Of a stretch of DNA of 64,000 nt, positions 11,025 through 24,085 are shown one piece after another. A model generated the notes under the pieces. The model made no database searches. It saw only the letters and a program-made list of their open reading frames with translations, and had not been told where the DNA came from. Source of the stretch: Anthoceros angustus (taxonomy: Eukaryota; Streptophyta; Anthocerotopsida; Anthocerotales; Anthocerotaceae); contig MU008198.1 of the NCBI GenBank assembly GCA_010909165.1, positions 124,001 through 188,000 of the forward strand. Direction: 5' to 3'. Each line of letters opens with the position of its first letter. Position 1 is the stretch's first letter. The translations under genes were made by a program, and so were the position numbers.

Positions 11025-13370
11025 TTCTTGGCGAAGTTCCCCACCGATCCAAAAGCTCTCCACGCAGGGGTCAGCCAGCCGGCTAAATCCGCATCTTCTC
11101 TATCCGGGCTACGATTGCAGAGACCACCATGTCATGTTGTGTGCAAGCCTCGGACATCGGAAGATCCGCTGAAGCCGTTCCACCAAAGGGAAATGCGGAA
11201 CGTTTTGCAGCCCGGCTTGAACCGTTCTGGCGGTTTGAGGCCTCTAATGGTAGCAGTGGCATCCTGCGCTCTCCCGATAAATGCTGCGGTCCCTTGGACA
11301 TCAGAACCAGCGAGCTTGATTGTGCCACATGGAGAAGAATCCTTTGTGCATCTTGCCGAGTGTGTTCGGAGAAGGAAGCAAGCGTGTGCGGATGACAAGA
11401 AGCTTGACATTCTTGTTGTCGAACAAGTTGAAGCTTTCTTGGACTGAGAGAGCCACAATCGCGAGAGGTGTGCTCTCGGCCACTTATCTGGTCCCTACTA
11501 TTGAACAAAAGCTTCGGCTTCAGCCCGTCAATGTCTACCATGCCAGCGATGGGATGGAATGATATGAGCCAGCATGTCATCCTCGTTAGCGAACTACTTC
11601 TTCATCATCTGGATTATGCGTACGGCGGCTCGGGTTGCATTACGGTCCTCTGCTCCCTACGCGCGGTATGGTACCTCCTCCTCCTCAGAGTCATCAGCAT
11701 CCCTTGTAGCAACTCTTCACGATCCATGACCTCGACCTCCATGGGTGCCCCTGGAGGACAAGCATAAGTTGTGGCAGCCCGTCCGAAATGGATGGGTTGT
11801 AACCTTGCGTGAAAGCACCTTACACATTCGCCGAGTTAGGTATGTGTGATGTCGACATGTCTTAGGGCAACGATCGAACCGCGTCTCCCCTGTAACTTGC
11901 AATCCCGGACATGGGCATCGCGCCTAGGAATCGCCTATTCACGATGGGCGGAACCATGGTGATGATATACTTGTCCAGCTCGAACTTGCGGCGTTAAAGA
12001 GCCTCTTGTCGATGCATTACGTCCAGGTCGGGAACGCATTGTGAGCGGAAGTGCATTGTAACCGCATACTTTGGCATTACGCTTAGAGGTGGGAACACAC
12101 TCGCTTATATCCGATTGATTTCGCTCCATGCCGCCTTCCTTGAAAACAAGGCCACCATCTCACACGAGCACTCGCCATATACCTCTCTTGGCAGGCTCTC
12201 TTGCTCACCATGGCGTCCAGGCGAGCAATAGGAGTGAAACTGTTGTGAGGAGCACAAATCCCACATAGTGTCGATGGGATCGGGAGGCACGTTGCAAGTC
12301 CTCGGCGCACCCGCTTGATGAGTCAAGGACAAAATGTGGCGTCAAAGGGGCTTGGTGGGTGAGGATCGGTGAGGTGGATGAGAGGCCGATTGCGTGCCGT
12401 GCGGGAATGGGTGTACACCGGACCCGCCCAATCCCAGTCTGGACTTGGACATGGAGCTCCATGTGGGTGTAAAAGCGCTTTCGGGGATGACATCCATCAC
12501 TGCAATATGGACACCGAGGCATGGCGATGGGTGATTCAATTGGCGGCGAGCATGATGAGTGGTTTGAGCGAGACTTTCCATTTCGGTGGCAATCGGCGAC
12601 TACGGCCCGGCCTCTCGGACATGGTCCGAATCGGTTGGATTCGCCATTGGTGGGTGGCATGTCGATGCGCTTGGGCACTCCGTATCTATGCCATCTGCGA
12701 AGGCCCAGGTGATACATTGTCGACATCTTGGAGGAAATCGGTCCATCACCCTCTCGCATTTATCAGCAGTGGTGGAGGTGGGACGCTTGTAGGCCGCTTT
12801 TCATTCCTATCTCTTGGGGAGTAAGTTTGGCGTTCTTTGTGTGGAAAGGGGCACGTGTTTGAGCCGAATACATGCATGCCAATGAGCCACCAGATGAGCC
12901 ATCATTTGCCTGGATATCAATATGCGGTTTGATGATATTCGTGATACACAATTGGGCGAGATGAGGTTGGCGTGCGGACAGGCCGCCTTGGGACAAGCGT
13001 CGCATGGCAATGTGGACCGGGCCGGGAGGGTGATGACGGATGTGCTTTTCCTGGCCCCAAAGCTGGCGAGCTATGGGTTGTGAAGAAATCATAGGATCAC
13101 CTTTTCCTGTTGGACATGCTATGCGTTTATGTACAGCAGTATGAGCACTGGTTTTGCTACTCAACTCTTTGCTTCAATGAAGAGGCTTCTCAAGTGGTGG
13201 CGGTTGTGTCGAGATAGCGGGCTTGTCAGCATCAGGCGAGAAAGGCTGAGCAATTGTTGCTGGCCGGTTGTTTGCTTTAAGTTTTGAACCGCGTGCACTT
13301 GTCGGTATGCGGTGTAATAAAGTCTTTGAAGCGGTGGAGATGGATTAGGCGGGAATGTCATCTTGTGTCT
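11025..13370. other. Unrecognised mirrored DNA between CACTA end and inner repeats, left arm
   Basis: Mirror of about 19,870-22,220. The half nearer the centre (from about 12,083) is almost identical between arms. Several overlapping open frames of 60-185 codons exist on both strands, for example minus 12,083-12,310 and minus 12,205-12,759, but none has a motif I recognise. I see no introns or start context that would single one out. Confidence 0.4.
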
Positions 13371-14029
13371 TCGATTACCATGCCTCCTAGCATGGTAGGG
13401 ATTAATTATTGAGGTGTGGCATAGTAGTGGGGATGGAAAAGTTTGCAGTGTTTTTAGGGTTTATGGAAAAGTGTGCTAGGCATTTGACATAGATAGGCGC
13501 TGGTTTCCAAATCGGCACAAAATTGCATGGGTTTTAGGTAGGACCTTCTACGATCAAGAGACATAGTAGGCCCTCCTCGATTGGGCAGTGCACAGATGGT
13601 CGACGCAACTTTGTCCGAGTATGAACTTGTTATCCTTTGAAGTTTGAGCAAATGTATACAAAATAAGCGCGATGGGGTGAAAGCAGGCAGCGGGCAACTA
13701 TTGTCAATGCAGCGGTCAGCGGACAAACCGATCCATGGTTCAAATCGCCAATGTGCATGCTTGCCCATTGGGTGTGACAGGCGATTGAAGGCCAGTGCGG
13801 TCCACATGACCGCTACCTAAAGCACACCAATTAAAGTGCGCACCACCTCACCCATGCGGGAAAACTATTGTCAGCGGGACACCGTGCAGCCGATCCATGA
13901 CTTAGATTCTTGTAATGTGCGAGGCGCATTCCCACAAACTTGTCTAAGTATGGCAACAGCTTGTTGACAGCGATCTTGAAAGTGGATGTCGTTCCTTCGG
14001 AACTGGCCCTCGCCCAAAATTGCCGTGTT

Positions 14030-14445
14030 TCAACAGGGTGCATTTACCACGTACGCCCATTTTACTACATCAATTGAAGGCACCGTTTCAAGTCCATGTA
14101 TTATTTTCAAGTATAATACAGAATTTACTAACCTCATTCCAACTTTACTCGGGCTTGTTTTGCCAAAGCGCAACGGTGACGTGGCAAAACAAAATGGATT
14201 TTACTACGGGGCACATTGGCTGTGAGTTTATGGAGCGTTACAACGATGGCATGTTTGTTTACTACGGGCCATCAATTTACTCAGACTTTCTCCATTACAA
14301 TGGGTTCTTTTACAACATACCTGGTATTTTACAACATCCAATAGTTTACTACACACTTGTATGGTTTACAAAGTCCCTTTACGACTAGACACGATCGTTT
14401 ACAACACTAATTTAGAATGGGTTTTGATGATAACCCATCTTTTAC
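14030..14445. repeat. TTTACTAC/TTTACAAC subterminal-type repeats, left arm
   Basis: The words TTTACTAC and TTTACAAC (with variants TTTTACAACAT) recur about every 20-40 bases across this stretch. They reappear reverse-complemented as GTAGTAAA and TGTAAAA at 18,870-19,215. Dense short repeats next to a CACTA transposase remnant fit the subterminal zone of a DNA transposon, of a different family from the TTGCAAC type at 10,739. Confidence 0.5.
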
Positions 14446-14449
14446 TAAA

Positions 14450-16060
14450 GAAAAAGTAAAGTAGCAAGGGTGTACATCGATTCTGACTTGGCTTGGGCCG
14501 ACCCTAAAGCGAGAACAATCGCGGGGACATGCTGAAAAATCCTCCATATGCATCCCACATCCATATTTTCTTCAAAGACAACGTTTTCCACGTGCGGTGG
14601 TCCAACCACTTTATTGTCATACAAAAAGTTTGAATTAGTTTGGGTGACACAAGGGTAAAGGGATCATCTTGAACTCGTAGAAGGATAACAAGATCTAGGG
14701 TTCACTATGTGCATTCGTCCTTCTTCAATCCCTTATTTGTGATCATTTGCATCCTCATAAAAATGGTTTGAACCACTTAACCTTTAAAAATTAGCTGATG
14801 ATGACAACAACCCAAAGTCAACCTTTAAAATTTTACTGCACTATTCCAATATATCATCGATCTTCAATATCTGCATGTTTGACCACTAAGGAAATTTTGT
14901 TGTATTATACAATCATTGTAAGTTTCCTACATCGAAGATTCCGTCCTTATGTTCATTCCATACACATCATTGAATATGATTTGGCTATGACTATAGAGGC
15001 CATTCACTAGTCCATATATGTCCAGCCCATATTCATTCAAAAGCGATTAATACGATGAAATAGCCCCTTTACTTCATTTTGTAGCCAATCCACAAAGACA
15101 TGTTGGTATGAACTCCATCATATACTAGTCTCCACTTTTCCGTGAAAGTAATTTTCTAGCATTGTGTCGTAATTTGTTTCGTTCTACCTCGGTTATATTG
15201 CTGCCTTTTCAGTAACTTTTGTCACATTGCTTCAATACTGCGGTCCACATACATGGCCATCATCACATTGTTGGCCTATATATTACGCACAATAATACAT
15301 AGACTCTTGTGCGAGATATCCCTTGCCATGCTACCTTCCTTTAGCCCTGTCGAAACCCCTTCAAAACTTTCATATGCCTTTCAAGAAAATACATCCATCG
15401 ATATCTTGTAGGCCCACATAATTCTTGTGAACCAAGTGTATCACAAGCATGGACACTTGAAAAAAAATGTGGGAACTCGCTCTAGGACACACATTACTTG
15501 ACTCAAACACCTTCATTTGGGATCTCGATATCTTGATTTCTTTAGAACATATCCACGAATAAAGTCCCAAGACCACAAAAGCGACCTCATGAGCTTTAGA
15601 TATTAAACCTTTTAATACTAATGGCCATAAATCACTTAAAAGTAGATGATGATCATGTGACTTTAACCCCGATATACTATCCCCCATAATCTTTAGAAGC
15701 ACCGCTTCAAGTTTGATCCATATCTTGTAGGGGGTTATAAGGTTGCAATTCGGTCTCTCAACTCGCCTCGCTTGTTTGAAACTTTTTTATTTGTGTCCCT
15801 AAAACCCAAAGGTGGAGATTCAGTACCACCTTTGCCATCGAGTCTTCTTGAGGCCACCAGTGAGGATTTTTTGTATTACTAACTTTAGATCTAGCCTACT
15901 GCAAGGGTTTGCAAATGCCAGTCACATGTTTCAAGATTTGTTTACATTCTTCCCAATGTGCATAGGGTCCATCAAGTAATGAATCAACAAATGCTTTTAT
16001 TGAACCCAATTTGGAAGGAAGTACATCTCAAATACCACATTATAGAGTTTCCATAGATGG
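14450..16060 (-). pseudogene. CACTA transposase C-terminal remnant, left arm
   Basis: This is the minus-strand mirror of the better-preserved copy at 17,172-18,830. Bases 15,370-15,702 read ISGLKSHDHHLLLSDLWPLV and a WICSKEIKIS block typical of the domain (DUF4218) after the TNP2-type transposase core. The frame is broken on both sides. The DIRHLMDP-like upstream block is visible only in fragments near 15,960. En/Spm transposase binds the element ends and cuts DNA in the nucleus. This copy cannot encode a working enzyme. Confidence 0.65.
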
Positions 16061-16288
16061 TTTCCAAATAATTTAGGTGTTAGATAGCATATGCTTTGGT
16101 CGGGATTATTGCCGTGGGTGTTTTATTTGCTCATGCTCGGCGCACTATGTCTTATGCCGCATGCGGCGCCCTATCGTGGCCGCCATTCAATCAAGGTTTA
16201 TAATTACACATGATCTAAAGAACCCTAGCCGGGATTTAAGCTGACCCGGACGAGGTTGCGATGGAAGGATGGATCGTCTATCCGTTTA

Positions 16289-16890
16289 TTTTGACTTGCT
16301 TAAGTCTTCAAGGGTTGTCAACATCCGCGAGAACCGGCTTCCTTCACGCTCAACCCCATGTCTTGTAAGGGTTTGGCATCTCGAGCTTTGTGCCATCTCT
16401 CGTCGATAATCGCATGGGTTTCTCCACATGCCCTCACGGACTTTGATGTTGCTCCCACGTTGCTCTGTTGGCAATGGCTCAAAGCGACTTTGGCATCTTG
16501 GCATAGGTTCGGGAAGAGGATCCGAAGCTTCCTTCCATGTCTTCTTGACCCGGATCAAGGGCAAGGGAAGAAACCTCTGGCGGCTACGAGAAGATAGCTC
16601 GGAGGAAGAAGAGGTCTTGACACTGCGGTCACGGAAGACACGGAAGGAAGCTTGGGATCCTCTTCCTATGCCAAGATGCCAAAGTCGTTTGAGCCATTGC
16701 CAGCAGAACAGCTGTGGGAGCAACATCAAAGTCAGTGGGCGATGTGGAGAAACCCATGCCTGGCGGAGAGCGATGGCACAAAAGCTTACGGAGATGCCAT
16801 GTTTTGACCTACAAGACATGGGGTTGAGCGTGAAGGAAGTCAGGGGTTTGACTCGGCGGATGTTGACAACCCTTGAAGACGAAGCAAGTC
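16289..16890. repeat. Palindrome centre: gag fragment folded back on itself
   Basis: Bases 16,300-16,545 are a reverse-complement copy, and 16,550-16,880 a forward copy, of the retroelement segment found at about 2,470-2,800 (shared words include GCCAAAGTCGTTTGAGCC and CTACGAGAAGATAGCTCG). The mirror sum here is 33,183, giving an axis near 16,592, with the orientation change near 16,545-16,560. Flanking it on both sides are CACTA-related sequences. The two half-copies differ by small indels. Confidence 0.8.
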
Positions 16891-17171
16891 AAAATAAACG
16901 GATAGACGCATCCATCCTTCCATCGCAACCCTCGTCCGCCTGGCTGCTTCCGAGCGGAAATCCCGGCTAGGGTTCTTTAGATCATGTGTAATTATAAACC
17001 TTGATTGGAATGGCGTGCGGGGCTACGTATGGGGCGCCGGCATGCCGGCGCCCCAAGCGGCTAGTGCGCCGGAGCATGAGCAAATAAAAACACCCACGGC
17101 AATGTCCCGACCAAAGCATGCTTGCTATCTAACACCCTAAATTACTGGAAACCATCTATGGAAACTCTATA

Positions 17172-17852
17172 ATGTGGTATTTGAGATGTACTTCCTTCCA
17201 AATTGGGTTCAATAAAAAGCATTTGTTGATTCGTCACTTGATGGACCCTATGCACATTGGGAAGAATGTAAGCAAACAAATCTTGAAACATGTGACTGGC
17301 ATTTGCAAAACCCTTGGTAGCCGTCGAGATCTAGAAGTTACTAATACAAAAAATCCTCGTTGGTGGCCTCAAGAAGACTCAGATGGCACAGTGTGGTACG
17401 AATCTCCTCCACCTTGGGTTTTAGGGTACAATACAAATAAAAGTTTCAAACAAGCGGAGTTGAGAGACCGGTGCAACCTTATCCCTCTGAGATATGGATC
17501 AAACTTGAAGCGGTGCTTCTCTAAAGACTATGGGGATAGTATATCGGGGTTAAAGTCACATGATCATCATCTAGTTTTAAGTGATTTATGGCCATTAGTA
17601 TTAAAAGGTTTAATATCTAAAAGCGTTCATGAGGCTGTTTGTGGTCTTGGGACTTTATTCAAGTGGATATGTTCTAAAGAAATCAAGATATCGGAGATCC
17701 CAGAAATGAAGGTGTTTGAAGCTGAAGTAATGTGTGTCCTAGAGCGAGAGTTCCCCACTTCATTTTTTCAAGTCGTCCATCTTTGTGATACACTTGGTTC
17801 ACAAGATAGAATTATGTGGGCCTACAAGATATCGATGGATGTATTTTCTTGA
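17172..17852 (+). pseudogene. CACTA (En/Spm) transposase-associated domain, right arm
   Basis: An uninterrupted 226-codon frame matches the region of plant CACTA transposases from the end of the TNP2 core into DUF4218. Diagnostic blocks: LLIRHLMDPMHIGKNVSKQI near the start, ISGLKSHDHHLVLSDLWPLV in the middle, then a FKWICSKEI block and EREFPTSFF near the end. Family members usually run over 700 residues, so this is a fragment. It opens without a good start codon context and ends in a frameshift. Related words (GYLAQESMYYCAY in another frame, 17,915-17,955) continue to about 18,830. The mirror copy lies at 14,450-16,060. Confidence 0.8.
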
Positions 17853-18830
17853 AAGGCATATGAAAGTTTTGAAGGGGTTTGTATGACAAAGGGCTAAAGC
17901 GGAAGGTAGCATGGCAAGGATATCTCGCACAAGAGTCTATGTATTATTGTGCATATAGGCCAACAATGTGATGATGGGCCGTATGTGGTGCAGCAGTATT
18001 GAAGAACAATGTGGGCAGTGTTACAGGAAAAGGTGAGCAATATAACACAGCCGAGGTAGAACGCAAACAAATTACGACAACAATGCTAGAAAATTCTTTT
18101 CACGGAAAAGTGGAGACTAGTATATGATCGAGTTCATACGAACATGTCTTTTGTGGATTGGCTACAAAATGAAGTAAAGGGGCTATTTCATCGAGACCTT
18201 TGAATGAATATGGTGGACATATATGGACTAGTGAATGGCCCCATAGTAGCAAATCATATTCAATGATGTGGGCGTATGGGAATCACATAAGGACGAATCT
18301 TGATGTAGGAAACTTACAACCGATTGTATAATACAACAAAATTTCCTTAGTGGTCGACATGCAGATATTGAAGATCGATGCCATATTGGAATAGTGCAGA
18401 AAATTTTAAAGGTTGACTTTGGGTTGTCATCAACTAATTTTTAAAGGTTAAGTGGTTCAAACCGGTTTATGAGGATGCAAATGATCACAGGGATTGAAGA
18501 AGGACAATTACGGAATGCACATAGTGAACCCTAGATCTTGTTATCCTTCTACGAGTTCAAGATGATCCCTTTACCCTTGTGTCACCCAAACTAATTCAAA
18601 CTTTTTGTATGACAATAAAGTGGTTGTCGGGACCTGCGTGGAAAAGCGTTGTCTTTGAAGAAAATATGGATGTGGATGCATGCATATGGAGGATTTTTCA
18701 GCATGTCTGCTTGTTCTCGTTTAGGGTCGGCCTAGCCCAAGCCGTGGCCGATGTACACCCGGTTACCTCTACTTTTTCTTTTAGGGTAAAAGATGTGGGT
18801 TATCATCAAAACCCATTCTAAATTAGTCTT
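17853..18830 (+). pseudogene. Decayed continuation of the CACTA transposase
   Basis: After the stop near 17,852 the homology carries on in other frames. Visible words are RHMKVLKGF (about 17,860), the YLAQESMYY block (about 17,920) and a DPFTLVSPK-like block (about 18,565), followed by an open run at 18,579-18,821. At least two frameshifts and one in-frame stop separate them. It is the C-terminal half of the same transposase gene. Confidence 0.55.
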
Positions 18831-18869
18831 TGTTAGCGACCGGTGTCTAGTCGTAAAGGGTCTTGTTGA

Positions 18870-19215
18870 AAACCCTACGGTGTGTAGTAAACTATGGGAT
18901 GTTGTAAAATACCATTGGCATGTTGTAAAAGAACCCGTTGTAATGGAGAAAGTCTTGTAGTAAATTGATGGCCCGTAGTAAACAAACATGCCATCGTTAT
19001 AGCGTCCATAAGCTACATTGTAAAATAGTGCCCGTAGTAAAATCCATTTTGTTTTGCCACGTCGTATTGCGCCTTTGGCAAAACAAGCCACAATAAAAGT
19101 TGGAATGAGGTTTAGTAAATTCGCTATACTTGAAAATAATACATGGACTTGAAGCGGTGCCTTCAATTGATGTAGTAAAATGGGCGTACGTGGTAAAATG
19201 CACCCCTGTTGAAAC
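18870..19215. repeat. GTAGTAAA/TGTAAAA subterminal-type repeats, right arm
   Basis: Mirror of 14,030-14,445. GTAGTAAA, TTGTAAAA and close variants occur roughly ten times. The array stops abruptly at about 19,215, where the highly conserved mirror patch begins. Confidence 0.5.
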
Positions 19216-21161
19216 ACGGCAATTTTGGGCGGAGGGCCAGTTCCGAAGGAACGACATCCACTTTCAAGATCGCTGTCAACAAGCTGTTGCCATACTTAGA
19301 CAAGTTTGTGGGAATGCGCCTCGCACATTACAAGAATCTAAGTCATGGATCGGCTGCACGGTGTCCCGCTGACAATAGTTTTCCCGCATGGGTGAGGTGG
19401 TGCGCACTTTAATTGGTGTGCTTTAGGTAGCGGTCATGTGGACCGCACTGGCCTTCAATCGCCTGTCACACCCAATGGGCAAGCATGCACATTGGCGATT
19501 TGAACCATGGATCGGTTTGTCCGCTGACCGCTGCATTGACAATAGTTGCCCGCTGCCTGCTTTCACCCCATCGCGCTTATTTTGTATACATTTGCTCAAA
19601 CTTCAAAGGATAACAAGTTCATACTCGGACAAAGTTGCGTCGACCATCTGTGCACTGCCCAATCGAGGAGGGCCTACTATGTCTCTTGATCGTAGAAGGT
19701 CCTACCTAAACCCATGCAATTTTGTGCCGATTTGGAAACCAGCGCCTATCTATGTCAAAATGCCTAGCACACTTTTCCATAAACCCTAAAAACACTGCAA
19801 ACTTTTCCATCCCCACTACTATGCCACACCTCAATAATTAATCCCTACCATGCTAGGAGGCATGGTAATCGAAGACACAAGATGACATTCCCGCCTAATC
19901 CATCTCCACCGCTTCAAAGACTTTATTACACCGCATACCGACAAGTGCACGCGGTTCAAACTTAAAAGCAAACAACCGGCCAGCAACAATTGCTCAGCCT
20001 TTCTCGCCTGATGCTGACAAGCCCGCTATCTCGACACAACCGCCACCACTTGAGAAGCCTCTTCATTGAAGCAAAGAGTTGAGTAGCAAACCAGTGCTCA
20101 TACTGCTGTACATAAACGCATAGCATGTCCAACAGGAAAAGGTGATCCTATGATTTCTTCACAACCCATAGCTCGCCAGCTTTGGGGCCAGGAAAAGCAC
20201 ATCCGTCATCACCCTCCCGGCCCGGTCCACATTGCCATGCGACGCTTGTCCCAAGGCGGCCTGTCCGCACGCCAACCTCATCTCGCCCAATTGTGTATCA
20301 CGAATATCATCAAACCGCATATTGATATCCAGGCAAATGATGGCTCATCTGGTGGCTCATTGGCATGCATGTATTCGGCTCAAACACGTGCCCCTTTCCA
20401 CACAAAGAACGCCAAACTTACTCCCCAAGAGATAGGAATGAAAAGCGGCCTACAAGCGTCCCCACCTCCACCACTGCTGATAAATGCGAGAGGGGTGATG
20501 GACCGATTTCCTCCAAGATGTCGACAATGTATCACCTGGGCCTTCGCAGATGGCATAGATACGGAGTGCCCAAGCGCATCGACATGCCACCCACCAATGG
20601 CGAATCCAACCGATTCGGACCATGTCCGAGAGGCCGGGCCGTAGTCGCCGATTGCCACCGAAATGGAAAAGTCTCGCTCAAACCACTCATCATGCTCGCC
20701 GCCAATTGAATCACCCATCGCCATGCCTCGGTGTCCATATTGCAGTGATGGATGTCATCCCCGAAAGCGCTTTTACACCCACATGGAGCTCCATGTCCAA
20801 GTCCAGACTGGGATTGGGCGGGTCCGGTGTACACCCATTCCCGCACGGCACGCAATCGGCCTCTCATCCACCTCACCGATCCTCACCCACCAAGCCCTTT
20901 GACGCCACATTTTGTCCTTGACTCATCAAGCGGGTGCGCCGAGGACTTGCAACGTGCCTCCCGATCCCATCGACACTATGTGGGATTTGTGCTCCTCACA
21001 ACAGTTTCACTCCTATTGCTCGCCTGGACGCCATGGTGAGCAAGAGAGCCTGCCAAGAGAGGTATATGGCGAGTGCTCGTGTGAGATGGTGGCCTTGTTT
21101 TCAAGGAAGGCGGCATGGAGCGAAATCAATCGGATATAAGCGAGTGTGTTCCCACCTCTAA
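19201..21161. repeat. High-identity patch of the palindrome arms
   Basis: This 1.96-kb stretch mirrors 12,083-14,043 with coordinate sums that stay between 33,242 and 33,244, a net drift of at most 2 bases. Elsewhere the arms drift by tens of bases per kb. Open frames of 67-117 codons are the same or nearly so in both arms, but none is recognisable, so conservation here reflects recent copying, gene conversion or better base accuracy, not proven coding. Confidence 0.75.
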
Positions 21162-22223
21162 GCGTAATGCCAAAGTATCGGCTAACAATGCACTTAGTTC
21201 ACAATGGGTTCCCCTTGGACGTAATGCGACAAGAGGCTCGGGCAGCTTTCGCAAGTTCGGGGCCGGACAAGTATATCATCACCATGGTTCGCCCCGAGAA
21301 TAGGCGATTCCTAGGTGCGATGCCCATGTCCGGATTACAAGCGTTGGGAGGCGCTCGGATTCGATATTGCCCTAAGACATGTCAGACATCATACACGAAC
21401 TCGGCGAATGCAGGTAAAGGTGCTTTCACGCAAGGTTGGCAGTCCATCCATTTTGGCGGGGATCGGTCGTCACAACTTATGCTTTTGTCCTCCAGGGGCA
21501 CCCATGGAGAGGTCGAGAGGTCATGGAGCAAGAAGAACTGCTACAAGGGATGCTGGATGACTCTACTGAGGAGCTTAGTGAGGTACCACACGGGCGTGGC
21601 GAGGAGGCGGAGGACGAGAATGTGCTGCGGACAACAATCGGATGATGAAGAAGTTTCATAACTTGAGGATGACATGGCTGGGCTCATTCATTCCATCCCG
21701 ATCGATGGTACGAGACATTGGCGATTAGGCGGGAAGCTTTTGTTCAATAGTGAGGGCCGTGCATAAGTGGCGAGCACCCTCTCTGCGATTGTGGCTCTCC
21801 CGGGTCCAAAAGCTTCAACATGCGGCGCCATGTCGAAGCTCTTTCTTTCATCATCCGGCATGCTTGCTTCCTTCTCCGAACACACTCCCACCCAAGATGC
21901 ACAAAGTTCTTCTCCATGTGGCACAATCAAGCTCGCGGGTTCCTGCATGTCAAGGGACTGCGGCATTTCTTGAGGAGGCCAGGATGCCACTTACCATTGT
22001 AGGGTGCCTCGGCCGGCGGGGGTGGCGGTCGAGCCCGATCCTGAAAACGTTCTGGCATTTCCCTTTGGTGGAACGGCTTCAGCGGATCTTCCGATGTCTG
22101 AGGCTTGCACACAACATGACATGGTGGTCTTGCAATCGTAGCCCAGATAGAAAGATGCGGATTTTAGCTGACACACCGGCGTGGAGAGCTTTGGATCAGG
22201 TGGGGAACTTCGGCGAAGAAGCT
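21162..22223. other. Unrecognised DNA between mirror patch and CACTA end, right arm
   Basis: Mirror of 11,020-12,082 but with more differences. Plus-strand frames at 21,146-21,661 and 21,436-21,645 include an acidic tail (words EQEELLQGMLDD, GRGEEAEDENV). No family is recognised and the frames do not hold in the left arm. Confidence 0.35.
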
Positions 22224-22510
22224 CTACTAGAAATGGGCACCCTATGTTACACTCTATGTTAAGATTTGGACCCCTGGATGTAACACTCATGTTGCAATTT
22301 TGGGGTCATGTAACACTGGGCCCCTTGTTACACTTTGGCTTGGAAACCATACCACGGCATTGTTGCAATCATGTTGCAATGGTGTTGCAATTATGTTAAG
22401 ATGAAGTGAGAGGTGGTTTTGCCCTCTCTCAAAATTGCAACATGATTGCAACATCTAAAGTGTTACAAGAGAGGTCTTGTAACACTTTTGGAGGCTTGGT
22501 GCCGAACCTC
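22224..22510. mobile_element. CACTA element end with subterminal repeats, right arm
   Basis: Begins CTACTAGAAATGGGCACC at 22,224, followed by repeated TGTTACA, TTGCAA and TGTAACA words to about 22,490, including the hairpin AGTGTTACAAGA/TCTTGTAACACT. It mirrors 10,739-11,019 (sum 33,243). The same terminal string, CTACTAGAAAAGGGCACC when complemented, closes the block at 42,355, placing all three in one family. Confidence 0.6.
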
Positions 22511-24085
22511 CTCCCCATCCACCATTGCCCTTTTACTTTTGCCCTTTGAAATACCACGTTTTACTTGGTAGTTACCAATCGCCCTTCAATACGACCATAT
22601 ACAAATACATATCAATACATCCTTGTACTATGCATGTAGTCTACGGTGATAAATGTACTATATTATTCTAAGTGCTATAATGTATTCAATTTCATATAAA
22701 ATAAGTTTGTATATTACGTATTACATACGTACCTTTGTGCATACATATTCATGATACGATACTTTGTATTTACTATCGTGTAAATGCGCGGCCTTTATAC
22801 CCCTACTTTATAGCATGCGGCTTGCGGTTTGTCCTTCCGTCAACAATAGCCGCTTCGCCATGGCGCCCAAGAAGATATTGTCCCCACCTATCACCTTATT
22901 GTGGCATCACTGAGGTTATGCCCCTACAAGATTGTCTTTGTGCGGAGGAGATTTGGTATCGCGGCTTATGCTTTTACGCCTCCATGTAAGGCACTTCCTA
23001 CTCGTCATCGTATGCACCTACAGGAAACTTCCGCCCTCCCGTTCGATTCGCAATTTTCTTCTTCCCCTCCCGCTTGCGTTCGGGTGAGGCAAGCTTTGCC
23101 ACTTCCTCCGCTTCCCCTCACATACTGCACATTGCACATACAAACCAGCATGGCCATCATGAGTTATCCAGCGTTAATGGGTTTCCACACAAAGCTGTCC
23201 ATTTGCCTTACCTTCCCTCCAGTCCCTCCTCTTTTCTTCTGCCCTTCTTGCTGGACATTTTCCTCTTCCGTCCTCCTTCTTCTTCCGGTGCAGCCTTGCC
23301 CCTTGTCACTGCCCCCACGTCCTCCTCTACTCCTCCTCCCGTTTTCCTCTTTCGGCCTCCACCCTTTATCACGGTGGCGTTGCCTCAGCAGGGGCTCCAC
23401 TATGCGGTCCATGCTCTCGGCATCCGAGGCTGCAAGGTATGTGTCAGCAAATTAGGCACATCGTCCTCTTGACACTGCCTCCTCTGCTGCGTCCATGTTC
23501 TCTGCGTCCCCGTCTGTCCCCCCGGCCTCCATCATGCCGGCCTTCGATATCAAGCACACATGTTGCCCTCTTAGTCCTCCTTCATTCTCTCTCCCCTCGA
23601 CATCGCCTCATGTTGTTCACGCTTTTGCCCTTTGCCCCGACCATGGGCTGCTGGCGGGTGATCCACTCTTGTCCAGGTCCTCCAGCCCTGCTCCTAGTCC
23701 CCTGGCGGCGCGACTTTTTGGCCGCCAGCGGGCCGCGCACAATCCGTGTCGTTGTAGGAAGGAGTCCGTTCCCAAGGAATGGTCTCGTGCTTATTCGCAC
23801 TGAGCTCTGACTGCCGCTGAGCGGACTTCGCCGGTTGGGTCGGCTCCACAACCCTAAGTGTGTGCCTCCACAACTCGTCGGACCGGTGGCGCAGGACCTT
23901 CCCACAACCCGGGTTCTCCCGTACCTAGGAGCAGGTTTAGCGGCGTTCCTTCGTCGATCTCGTACTCTAAGCGCTCCTCAACTCTGTCCCGCCACAACTC
24001 CACCTCAACACGCCCGTAATAACGACCCTTCTCCCTTATCCATTTCTAGTAGTCACAACACCAACACGCGATGTATTCAGAGGCC
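22510..24085. other. No recognisable gene
   Basis: Mirror of about 9,070-10,735. Pyrimidine-rich on the plus strand, so Pro/Ser/Leu-rich open frames appear by composition. I see no conserved motif, intron pair or RNA gene. Confidence 0.5.
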
